5,470 nucleotides of DNA from an uncultured Prevotella sp. (GCA_937877685.1 CALFGU010000093.1:1-5470); one strand, 5' to 3'; shown: positions 1 through 5,376, counted from the first letter of the stretch. Numbers and translations: made by a program. Notes: a model not told the origin generated them from the sequence alone.

Positions 1-597
1 GTCACCACCCGTAGTGCCATTTACAGCACTTGGACGTTGTACCGAGTGGGTACAGTCCATAATTACGCGGGGTGCAATGTCGAGCATATCTGATATGTTG
101 CGGAAGTCTACAACGAGGTTGTTGTAACCAAACGAGTTACCTCGCTCGGTGAGCCACACCTCTTTAGCTCCCGCCTCCATAGCCTTTTCGTATGGGTATC
201 GCATATCTGCGCCCGAAAGGAATTGTCCCTTCTTGATATTTATTGTTCGTCCACTCTTTGCGGCAGCCACTATAAGGTCGGTCTGACGACACAAAAATGC
301 CGGAATCTGCAAGATATCTACCACCTTGCCTACAGCCTCAGCCTGCCACGACTCGTGAATGTCGGTGAGCAGTCGCAAGCCCCACTTTCGTCGCACATCG
401 TCGAGCATCTGCAATCCGCGCTCGAGTCCCACTCCGCGATAGGAGTGCAGCGAGGTGCGGTTTGCTTTGTCGAACGACGCTTTGAAGATGATGTCGGTGC
501 CGAGCCTCTGGTTTATCTCGCAAAGTCGCGATGCTACCGAGTCGAGCAACTCTGCCGACTCAATCACGCAGGGACCAGCTATAAATAAAGGTTTCAT
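1..597 (-). CDS. kdsA: 3-deoxy-8-phosphooctulonate (Kdo-8-P) synthase, 5' part, runs off window edge
   Basis: This cytoplasmic enzyme condenses phosphoenolpyruvate with arabinose-5-phosphate to make Kdo-8-phosphate, the precursor of the Kdo sugar in lipopolysaccharide. I translated the minus strand from the ATG at 597-595. It gives 199 codons with no stop before the window edge. The family usually has about 265-285 residues, so roughly the last quarter lies outside. Diagnostic stretches are FIAGPCVIES near the N-terminus, FKASFDKANR at about residues 38-47, then HSYRGVGLERG, TDIHESWQAE, QIPAFLCRQTDL, NIKKGQF, and GYNNLVVDFR. A THSVQ histidine lies near the right end of the visible part. Cys10 in the GPC motif replaces the Asn of the E. 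coli enzyme and matches the metal-dependent class (Aquifex type); the THSVQ histidine is a second metal ligand in that class. The coding sequence is clearly more GC-rich than the cluster at 1537-5237. Identity is secure; the missing 3' end is due only to the window boundary. Confidence 0.97.
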   Translation of the reverse strand, partial: MKPLFIAGPCVIESAELLDSVASRLCEINQRLGTDIIFKASFDKANRTSLHSYRGVGLERGLQMLDDVRRKWGLRLLTDIHESWQAEAVGKVVDILQIPAFLCRQTDLIVAAAKSGRTINIKKGQFLSGADMRYPYEKAMEAGAKEVWLTERGNSFGYNNLVVDFRNISDMLDIAPRVIMDCTHSVQRPSAVNGTTGGD

Positions 598-624
598 ACC
601 ATTAAACTTTTTTCGTTAACGTGG

Positions 625-632
625 CAAAGTTA
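625..632 (-). promoter_or_regulatory. Candidate -7 element for kdsA
   Basis: On the minus strand this reads TAACTTTG, matching the Bacteroidota -7 consensus TAnnTTTG. It lies about 28 bases before the kdsA ATG. No clear TTTG -33 box sits at the usual 19-20 base spacing; the nearest TTTG is 29 bases upstream. The call therefore rests on the -7 motif and its position. Confidence 0.5.
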
Positions 633-711
633 ATAAAAATTAATGGGATACGAATAGTTTTCAAAAGAGTAAAATCCATGACACATATATAATAAAGCAT
701 TTCCACTCGCA

Positions 712-738
712 GTTCGCCCCCGTTTCCATTGGGGGAAC
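712..738. repeat. GC-rich imperfect inverted repeat (hairpin)
   Basis: GTT-cg-CCCCC (712-721) can pair with GGGGGAAC (731-738) across a 9-base loop, with a 2-base bulge on the left arm. No T-tract follows on either strand, so it is a poor terminator candidate. It could be a remnant of a leader structure or simply chance. Confidence 0.35.
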
Positions 739-859
739 GCGTTATTAAAAAAAGAAGAGGGACACCCTATTTCGCGCATTTTCGCTGTCTAAACCTTACA
801 AAATCCGCACCTCAGGCAAGATTATTTCCGATGAACAGCAAATTTTCATCCGCAACTCC

Positions 860-889
860 TTGCAGAAATAAAATAAAACACTACTTTTG
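860..889 (+). promoter_or_regulatory. Bacteroidota-type promoter of tRNA-Pro
   Basis: A TTG at 860-862 and TACTTTTG at 882-889 (consensus TAnnTTTG) are separated by exactly 19 bases. Transcription would begin a few bases before the mature tRNA end at 901, leaving a short 5' leader for RNase P to remove. Confidence 0.75.
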
Positions 890-900
890 CACTCGCAATT

Positions 901-975
901 CGGGGTGTAGCTCAGTCCGGTTAGAGTGCGCGTCTGGGGGGCGTGAGGTCGCTGGTTCGATTCCAGTCACCCCGA
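901..975 (+). tRNA. tRNA-Pro (anticodon GGG)
   Basis: The sequence folds into a complete cloverleaf. The acceptor stem CGGGGTG (901-907) pairs with CACCCCG (968-974), with discriminator A at 975. The D stem is GCTC/GAGT with one G-U wobble. The anticodon stem at 929-933/941-945 closes a seven-base loop, CTGGGGG, with anticodon GGG at 936-938. A G follows the anticodon, as is conserved in proline tRNAs. The T arm is GCTGG-TTCGATT-CCAGT. CCA is not encoded and must be added after transcription. The gene has its own promoter and terminator and appears monocistronic. Confidence 0.97.
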
Positions 976-984
976 CTGAATTGT

Positions 985-1022
985 AAAAGCGTTGATAGTC
1001 TTTCGATTATCAACGCTTTTTT
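985..1022 (+). terminator. Rho-independent terminator of tRNA-Pro
   Basis: AAAAGCGTTGATA (985-997) is perfectly complementary to TATCAACGCTTTT (1008-1020). The stem can continue inward with a G-U pair and two further pairs to a four-base loop. A six-T run (1017-1022) follows the GC part. It starts 10 bases after the tRNA 3' end. Confidence 0.9.
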
Positions 1023-1122
1023 ATGTGCCCTTTTTGATGCTAACTTGCGAGGAAGCGTGTAATCCCCCTTAATCTCTGCTTTTTAGAAATAGCACGACGA
1101 ACTGCGCAGTAGTTTTCCACAA

Positions 1123-1164
1123 GCCTCTTAAATTCTGAAACATTCGCGTACATTCTTAAGAGGC
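1123..1164. repeat. 9-bp perfect inverted repeat with 24-base spacer
   Basis: GCCTCTTAA (1123-1131) and TTAAGAGGC (1156-1164) are perfect reverse complements. No T-tract follows on either strand, so simple terminator function is unlikely. The right arm ends six bases before the 21-bp tandem repeats begin. It may be a protein-binding site or an RNA structure. Confidence 0.6.
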
Positions 1165-1170
1165 AGAACA

Positions 1171-1240
1171 AAGTTACTTATAGTTGCTTTTAAGTTACTA
1201 ATAGTTTTTCGTAAGTTACTTATAGTTTTTCGTAAGTGAG
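1171..1240. repeat. Three 21-bp tandem direct repeats plus a partial fourth
   Basis: Units start at 1171, 1192 and 1213, each 21 bases long, with core AAGTTACTTATAGTT followed by a T-rich end. Copy 2 has one change in the core (TTACTAATAG) and copy 1 differs in its last bases. A truncated AAGTGAG begins at 1234. The 21-base period is two helical turns, so equivalent bases face the same side of DNA. This fits an array of protein-binding sites (iteron-like), but no replication or partition gene is visible nearby. Confidence 0.85.
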
Positions 1241-1394
1241 ATTGTTTTACCCGTGTTTCTCACACCGCCTAAAAATCTATTTACTTATTCTTGCTTTTGT
1301 CACTCCTAGTCTTTTGTAAATATCCCTAGAGAAAGAACGTGTAATAATTAATTTCATCAAGCATTGTTTCGCGTAACTTTCACTCGGAAAGAAA

Positions 1395-1419
1395 TGCTAT
1401 AAATCCCCTGTTTATAGCA
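1395..1419. repeat. Perfect 9-bp hairpin, possibly a weak terminator
   Basis: TGCTATAAA (1395-1403) pairs with TTTATAGCA (1411-1419) around the seven-base loop TCCCCTG. ATTTTCT follows on the plus strand and TTTCTTTCC on the minus strand, so it could be a weak bidirectional terminator. The stem is AT-rich and no gene clearly ends here, so an operator or structural role is equally possible. Confidence 0.45.
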
Positions 1420-1445
1420 ATTTTCTACAAAAAAAAACGACATCT

Positions 1446-1462
1446 AGTGTAAATTTTAACCC
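1446..1462. promoter_or_regulatory. Upstream operator candidate (degenerate half-palindrome)
   Basis: A perfect AGTGTA half-site (1446-1451) is followed by five bases and a degenerate right arm, TAACCC, matching TACACT at three of six positions. It lines up with the perfect palindrome at 1501-1517, 55 bp away centre to centre. It lies just upstream of the -33 box, so a bound protein here and at the second site would bracket the promoter. Recognition by the NrtR-like product is an inference. Confidence 0.4.
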
Positions 1463-1468
1463 ATTTTG

Positions 1469-1499
1469 TTTGCCAGAAAGAAAACGGTATGTATATTTG
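1469..1499 (+). promoter_or_regulatory. Bacteroidota promoter of the nrtR-like operon
   Basis: TTTG at 1469-1472 and TATATTTG at 1492-1499 (consensus TAnnTTTG) are separated by exactly 19 bases. Transcription should start at about 1505-1507, giving a leader of about 30 bases before the ATG at 1537. No other promoter of this quality was noticed between here and 5237, which supports a single operon. Confidence 0.8.
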
Positions 1500-1500
1500 C

Positions 1501-1517
1501 AGTGTACATTTTACACT
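1501..1517. promoter_or_regulatory. Palindromic operator overlapping the predicted transcription start
   Basis: AGTGTA and TACACT form perfect 6-bp arms around a five-base spacer. The site begins directly after the -7 element and covers the predicted start of transcription. A repressor bound here would block initiation. The NrtR-like regulator encoded immediately downstream is the obvious candidate ligand, because regulators of this family often control their own operon. Confidence 0.6.
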
Positions 1518-1536
1518 TCTTGAAAAACATTAGATA

Positions 1537-2229
1537 ATGGAAGCATCAAAATATTGTTATAAGTATCCGCATCCTGCAGTGACCACCGATTGTGTTATCT
1601 TCGGATTTAATGGAAAAAAGTTACAAGTGTTACTCATTAAAAGAGGAATAGAACCATTTAAAGGAAGGTGGGCATTTCCTGGAGGTTTCATCAAGATGCA
1701 TGAGACAGCAGAAGAAGGCGCAAGGCGAGAATTAAGAGAAGAGACAGGACTTGAAAATGCTTACATTCAGCAGTTTCACACGTTTAGCGATCCCCATCGC
1801 GACCCACGTGAAAGAGTTATTACTATTGCCTTTTATGCTTTGGTAAAAATTCAAGATGTCAAGGGAGGTGATGATGCTGTGGCAGCACAATGGTTCCCAC
1901 TTGATGAAATTCCGGCATTGGCTTTCGACCATGACTACATACTTCGCATGGCAATACAAAAGTTGCGCGAAGAAATCCACTTCCAACCCATCGGATTTGA
2001 ACTACTCCCTGAAAAATTCACCATCAAGGAACTGCAAACACTTTACGAAACTATATTGGGAATTAGTTTTGACCGCCGAAATTTCTCTAAAAAAATATTG
2101 CATTTGGAAATTCTCACGGAGTTAGAAGAAACCATTTGGCCAACTCCCAAACGCGAAGCGAAACTCTATAAATTCAATGCAGAAAAATACGGAGAATTGA
2201 AACGAAAGGGATTTCGGTTGGAATTCTAA
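1537..2229 (+). CDS. NrtR-family regulator (Nudix domain plus C-terminal winged helix)
   Basis: This is a 230-residue DNA-binding regulator of the Nudix-related (NrtR) type. Residues ~12-145 form a Nudix fold. The Nudix box at 50-72 matches G-x5-E-x7-REUxEExGU completely, with REL at 64-66 and the metal-binding pair Glu68-Glu69, so hydrolase activity may be retained; many family regulators have a degraded box. Residues ~150-230 match the family's winged helix, with landmarks PIGFELLPEKFT, LQTLYE and DRRNF. NrtR proteins bind ADP-ribose, which releases them from DNA at NAD-metabolism genes. A Bacteroides relative (AraR) responds to arabinose instead, so the ligand here is not certain. The ATG at 1537 sits about 30 bases after the predicted transcription start, and the N-terminus leads straight into the first Nudix strand. 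It is the first gene of a probable operon and is likely autoregulated through the 1501-1517 palindrome. Confidence 0.93.
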   Translation: MEASKYCYKYPHPAVTTDCVIFGFNGKKLQVLLIKRGIEPFKGRWAFPGGFIKMHETAEEGARRELREETGLENAYIQQFHTFSDPHRDPRERVITIAFYALVKIQDVKGGDDAVAAQWFPLDEIPALAFDHDYILRMAIQKLREEIHFQPIGFELLPEKFTIKELQTLYETILGISFDRRNFSKKILHLEILTELEETIWPTPKREAKLYKFNAEKYGELKRKGFRLEF

Positions 2230-2244
2230 ACCACTCCCTTCCAT

Positions 2245-2260
2245 TCATTTCACGAAATGA
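2245..2260. promoter_or_regulatory. Interrupted palindrome between genes 1 and 2
   Basis: TCATTTC (2245-2251) and GAAATGA (2254-2260) are perfect 7-bp arms separated by AC. It lies in the 62-base gap before the fusion gene. It resembles a dimer-binding site more than an RNA hairpin, and no T-tract follows. It is unrelated to the AGTGTA sites. Function is unknown and chance is possible in AT-rich DNA. Confidence 0.35.
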
Positions 2261-2291
2261 GTTACCACATCACATTTCAAAACTTTACATC

Positions 2292-3176
2292 ATGAAATTT
2301 TGGGAATATTTCATCCATACCCATAAAGGGCAACATGCTGAGGGAAAGTCAGAGACCTCTAAAGAACAAACATTAGCAACTACCCTACAGCAACGAGTGA
2401 CTCCAAACTATATTTCTCATTTGAAGGAAAACGAGATTTTCGTTTTCGGTTCTAATGCTTGGGGAAGGCATAGTGGAGGAGCGGCACGTACTGCCGTGAG
2501 GTCCTTTGGCGCGATTATGGGGCAAGGACATGGATTACAGGGTAAAAGTTATGCCATTAATTCCATGAGTGGGATTTCCGATATGAAGGAAGACATCGAC
2601 GCATTCTGCGAATTTGCTAAACAGAATCCCGAAAAACAGTTCCTCGTAACTCCCATTGGATGTGGCATTGCGGGGTATCGCCCTGAACAAATTGCCCCAC
2701 TATTCATTGCATGTAAGGATATTGAGAACGTGTCATTGCCCGAATCCTTTTGGAACATCTTAGGATTTCCAGAAACGAAGAAAAAAACTTTCAACCTAGA
2801 CCGCTTCATTGAGGCACAAAGTCATTCCTACGAAACTGCGCTACATGAAATTCAGAATGGCAGAAAAACAAGTCACTGGATTTGGTATATCTTTCCACAA
2901 GAAAAAAAATATGGTCGTAGTTACAACTCAAAGTTCTATGGACTTGACGGCATTGAAGAAGCAAAAGCGTATTGGGAACACCCCACCTTAAAAGCACGAC
3001 TGCGAGAAATCACCGAAACCCTTCTGACTCACAAAGGGAAGCGAGACATTTATTTCATCATGGGGAGTCAAATTGATGTAGTTAAACTAAAAAGATGCAT
3101 GAAACTATTTAACGAAGTTGTTCCAAATAATGTTTTCCAAGAGGTGTTAAACGTCTTCTACAAAAAGGAGGAGTAA
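2292..3176 (+). CDS. Fusion protein: A1S_2505-type (macro-like) domain plus DUF1810 domain
   Basis: This is a 294-residue two-domain soluble protein. Residues ~47-160 match the family annotated as A1S_2505 phage non-structural protein: FVFGSN (50-55), GRHSGGAARTA (58-68), GQGHGLQGKSYAI (77-89), TPIGCGIAGY (120-129) and PEQIAPLF (131-138). The FGSN and Gly-rich loops resemble macro-domain ADP-ribose loops, but macro-like activity is inferred. Residues ~168-292 are a near-complete DUF1810 domain: NLDRFIEAQ (168-176), GRKTSHWIWYIFPQ (190-203), GRS (208-210), EHPTLKARL (229-237), a DVVKLKRCM segment, and FQEVLNVF near the end. DUF1810 is usually a stand-alone protein of about 140 residues with no established function known to me. 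The first ~46 residues are a charged, low-complexity extension without a signal peptide. The gene follows the regulator by 62 bases with no promoter, so it is probably co-transcribed. Family assignments are solid; the biochemical role is not. Confidence 0.92.
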   Translation: MKFWEYFIHTHKGQHAEGKSETSKEQTLATTLQQRVTPNYISHLKENEIFVFGSNAWGRHSGGAARTAVRSFGAIMGQGHGLQGKSYAINSMSGISDMKEDIDAFCEFAKQNPEKQFLVTPIGCGIAGYRPEQIAPLFIACKDIENVSLPESFWNILGFPETKKKTFNLDRFIEAQSHSYETALHEIQNGRKTSHWIWYIFPQEKKYGRSYNSKFYGLDGIEEAKAYWEHPTLKARLREITETLLTHKGKRDIYFIMGSQIDVVKLKRCMKLFNEVVPNNVFQEVLNVFYKKEE

Positions 3177-3226
3177 GCAACCATCAGAAAAGAAGAATTT
3201 CATTCACTTAAATAAACATAATAAAA

Positions 3227-3562
3227 ATGAACAATAATCATAAAGCCATTCTCTATAGCATTGCAATTCTTTTAGCGATGGGCAGTTGTATTTACCTCAT
3301 ACACATTGGAATTCTTCATGAAATCTCTTTACTTTTTTTGCTTTTCGGAGTTTATCCTTGGTGTAAGAATGTATGGGACGTGTACAACACTGAACGACAC
3401 ATTCCCACAAGAATCCTTAAGGAGCTTCTGCCTAAATGTGGTTTTAACATCGAAAAGACGGAGTGGAACGAGGAGAAAAACTTCGTGCAATATTGGGGCA
3501 AATATCAAGGAGACAATTTTTTGATTGAAGCCTCCACACAATCGTTATACATCAACATTTAG
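3227..3562 (+). CDS. Membrane protein, N-terminal part of a frameshifted gene
   Basis: The frame encodes 111 residues, starting at ATG 3227, 50 bases after the fusion gene. Residues ~7-28 and ~30-47 are hydrophobic and should form two membrane helices joined by a tight turn, leaving the rest on one side of the membrane. From ~57 onward a soluble domain begins (IPTRILKELLPKCGF, then WNEEKNFVQYWGKYQGDNF). The frame ends at TAG 3560-3562 inside an apparent beta strand, SLYINI. The next frame continues the same domain with LPWNNI, so this protein is probably truncated by a one-base deletion; restoring one T in the TTT run at 3558-3560 gives a continuous protein of about 211 residues. The soluble part loosely recalls YbjN-like sensory folds, but this is weak. 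I do not recognise a named family. Confidence 0.75.
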   Translation: MNNNHKAILYSIAILLAMGSCIYLIHIGILHEISLLFLLFGVYPWCKNVWDVYNTERHIPTRILKELLPKCGFNIEKTEWNEEKNFVQYWGKYQGDNFLIEASTQSLYINI

Positions 3563-3564
3563 AC

Positions 3565-3861
3565 TTGCCGTGGAATAACATTAAGAGTTCTGATGCGTCA
3601 ATAACTAGTTACATGGAAGCCATTAATGACACAAATGCCTTAAATCCCAACATGTCTGTGGTTATGTGTCATCCAGATGAAAATAATATGCGCGATATTT
3701 ATACGTACAGCAGAACCATCTTACCAGATTATCAAGCAGAAATATATCTTGAGCACTTAATGTGTGACATGCTTAACTGTAAAAACACATTTGCAGAATG
3801 CCTCAAGAAAGATCGCCCTTGGTTAAACGCCAAGAAAAGTCCCATTGGATTCCATTCTTAA
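3565..3861 (+). pseudogene. C-terminal part of the frameshifted membrane-protein gene
   Basis: This 98-residue frame opens two bases after the upstream TAG and is shifted by one base relative to it. If translated alone it would need the TTG at 3565 or the internal ATG at 3613. Neither is a convincing start. The frame is already open from 3529 on, overlapping the upstream frame, as expected for a frameshift. It holds LPWNNI, an AINDTNALNP stretch, SVVMCHPDE, a TILPDYQ segment, and a helical cysteine-containing C-terminus that ends in KSPIGFHS. It has no membrane segment, so it is the rest of the soluble domain. It is followed by 44 bases and then the metalloprotease gene. Independent reinitiation at the TTG remains possible but would produce only half a domain. 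Confidence 0.7.
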
Positions 3862-3905
3862 TGTGCTAACCAACCAATCCACTCACCCTCAGAAAAGCGA
3901 ATACT

Positions 3906-5237
3906 ATGGCACAAGAAATTTATCTGTCTCCTCGTAAGATTTTGAACCACTTAAAGGACATTGAACGTAAGATTTCCAAAAGCACTTACACGATTTACAT
4001 ACCCTCTCGTGCCGTCCCCGGTGTATCTCCCAATGAACGTTTGTTAACAGAAGCAAGGAGCATGGCGGAATATGCTGGTCTTAGGGGGTATCACATAGAT
4101 GTGAAATTTGCAGTACTTGACAAAAACACAGGAGGCAACATTTTGAGAGGGAATAAGTATGACAAAACTCTTCGCATAAATGTCTCCAAGGAATATCAAG
4201 GAAATGACAAAGCGACCCTGGCCATCTTAGCACATGAGATTTGCCACAAAGTCCTTCAAGTACATGATTTGGAAACTTCCATAGAACTCATGAACGAAGT
4301 TTACACTGACCTCACAACAATTTACATGGGATTCGGTGAAATTATCATCAGCGGGTATAACACTACTACTGTGGATCATTCAAATCAGATTCAAAAGAAT
4401 AGCATATTGGGATATTTAACGCCTGACACTTACAAAGTTACCCATGAAATGATTCTTTCCATTTTTGGAATCAAAGGAGCGCATCAGGTTTACACTGACC
4501 CCTATGCAGAAGACACTATAAAAAGATGGGAAAACTATGATGACAAGGAACAACTTATTAAAGCCTGCTTCATAGAAAAAGAAGGACAAATGGCTCTCCT
4601 TAATCGGAACATTCTGATATTAGAAGAAATTTTGAACCAGTGTAAAAAAAACATGTCCTATGAGTTTGACAAAGCAGACGAAGCATTTTATAAAGTCCCT
4701 TACGGAAATAATACGCAAATAAAATTCCCCATTGCCGCCTTTTCTGCAGTTTATGAACTAAACTTTAGGTCCAATGACGCGCATCTTTCAAAACTCACAG
4801 AGGCCATTGATAGAGCAATTTTTTACATCTACACCACCCTTCAAGAAAGTGCCACTTACGAATTCAAATATGACTTTTCATGTCCCTTCTGCGGAACAAA
4901 AGGCAAAAACAACAAGATAGTGGATAAGGTTGCAGTCATAAAGTGTCCTCAATGCAAAAGACATTACACATTTGACGCAAGAACATGGAACGCTTCAGCA
5001 CATCAGAGAGCTATTAATCAAGAACGCAGAGAGAAAAAACGGAAAGAAAAGGAAGAATTAGATGCACACAAACTCAGAATTGATAACGAGACTGCACAGA
5101 AAATTCTTGCTATAAAAACACAATCTGCAAAAGAAATTAGCGACATACGAACTAATGAGCAAGAACGCACGAAGAGCAACATTATTCAGCAAATGCCCCT
5201 TTGGCTACGTTGGTTCGTGAAGCGTTATATAAAATAA
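3906..5237 (+). CDS. Zincin-type metalloprotease with zinc ribbon and charged tail
   Basis: This is a 443-residue predicted zinc metallopeptidase of a family I cannot name. AHEICHKVLQVH at 109-120 supplies the HExxH site (His110, Glu111, His114). NEVYTDLTTIYMGFGE at 130-145 follows at a suitable distance and offers Glu131 or Asp135 as third ligand, as in gluzincins; the GFGEIIISG segment continues a motif typical of this group. GYLTP at 169-173 is another family-like landmark. A four-cysteine zinc ribbon has CPFC at 326-329 and CPQC at 347-350. Residues ~365-425 are highly charged (RREKKRKEKEE) and probably helical or coiled coil. The C-terminus (PLWLRWFVKRYIK) is amphipathic and could touch membrane or a partner. 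There is no N-terminal signal peptide, so the protein is expected in the cytoplasm. It is the last gene before the terminator at 5328. The target protein is unknown. Confidence 0.9.
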   Translation: MAQEIYLSPRKILNHLKDIERKISKSTYTIYIPSRAVPGVSPNERLLTEARSMAEYAGLRGYHIDVKFAVLDKNTGGNILRGNKYDKTLRINVSKEYQGNDKATLAILAHEICHKVLQVHDLETSIELMNEVYTDLTTIYMGFGEIIISGYNTTTVDHSNQIQKNSILGYLTPDTYKVTHEMILSIFGIKGAHQVYTDPYAEDTIKRWENYDDKEQLIKACFIEKEGQMALLNRNILILEEILNQCKKNMSYEFDKADEAFYKVPYGNNTQIKFPIAAFSAVYELNFRSNDAHLSKLTEAIDRAIFYIYTTLQESATYEFKYDFSCPFCGTKGKNNKIVDKVAVIKCPQCKRHYTFDARTWNASAHQRAINQERREKKRKEKEELDAHKLRIDNETAQKILAIKTQSAKEISDIRTNEQERTKSNIIQQMPLWLRWFVKRYIK

Positions 5238-5327
5238 GTTGTGACCTGGGTTGATTAAAACAGGATTTAGCGTCAAGATGCAAAACTATTGTATTCATCG
5301 TATTCCTTACCAAATGATTCTTTGCAA

Positions 5328-5366
5328 AAAAATCCACATCTCCATTATTGGGGATGTGGATTTTTA
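5328..5366 (+). terminator. Strong, probably bidirectional terminator ending the operon
   Basis: AAAAATCCACATC (5328-5340) pairs perfectly with GATGTGGATTTTT (5353-5365). A G-U and two G-C pairs extend the stem to a six-base loop, ATTATT. There is a T-run on the plus strand and a matching A-run on the left arm, so it should also terminate minus-strand transcription arriving from the right. It sits 90 bases after the metalloprotease stop. Confidence 0.9.
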
Positions 5367-5376
5367 AATGTGTTAT

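Larger units (their letters stand above)
598..900. other. Divergent intergenic region between kdsA and tRNA-Pro
   Basis: About 300 bases separate the leftward kdsA from the rightward tRNA gene. They hold the kdsA -7 motif, a GC-rich imperfect hairpin at 712-738, and the tRNA promoter at 860-889. An open frame from 729 to 986 crosses the tRNA and has no start context or recognisable protein, so I do not regard it as a gene. I see nothing else. Confidence 0.6.
1023..1536. other. Long gene-poor region with repeats, upstream of the regulator gene
   Basis: About 510 bases carry no convincing coding sequence on either strand; frames are short and lack recognisable protein character. In order it holds a perfect 10-bp palindrome ACTGCGCAGT (1101-1110), a 9-bp inverted repeat (1123-1164), a 21-bp tandem repeat array (1171-1240), a hairpin (1395-1419), and the promoter/operator block of the next gene (1446-1517). 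A small RNA here cannot be excluded from sequence alone. Confidence 0.6.

Noticed and set aside
223..588. 121-codon plus-strand frame
   Set aside because: It is antisense to the well-conserved kdsA coding sequence and has no recognisable protein features.
729..986. 85-codon plus-strand frame between kdsA and beyond the tRNA
   Set aside because: It reads straight through the tRNA-Pro gene and its promoter; its C-terminal half is simply translated tRNA, a common annotation artefact.
1101..1110. Palindrome ACTGCGCAGT as an operator
   Set aside because: It is perfect but short, single-copy and not positioned by any promoter I can identify.
1171..1240. CRISPR array
   Set aside because: The units are directly adjacent with no spacers and are only 21 bases long.
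1171..1240. Plasmid replication origin with iterons
   Set aside because: The repeat geometry fits, but the context is chromosomal (kdsA, tRNA) and no replication-initiation or partition gene is visible.
1395..1424. Confident intrinsic terminator
   Set aside because: The stem is AT-rich, the T-tract is short and interrupted, and no gene ends just upstream; kept only as a hairpin.
3517..3528. Programmed -1 frameshifting at a T-TTT-TTG slippery heptamer (3517-3523)
   Set aside because: After a -1 shift there, the new frame meets TGA at 3526-3528, so it cannot reach the frame that continues at 3565. A one-base deletion near 3558 explains the split better.
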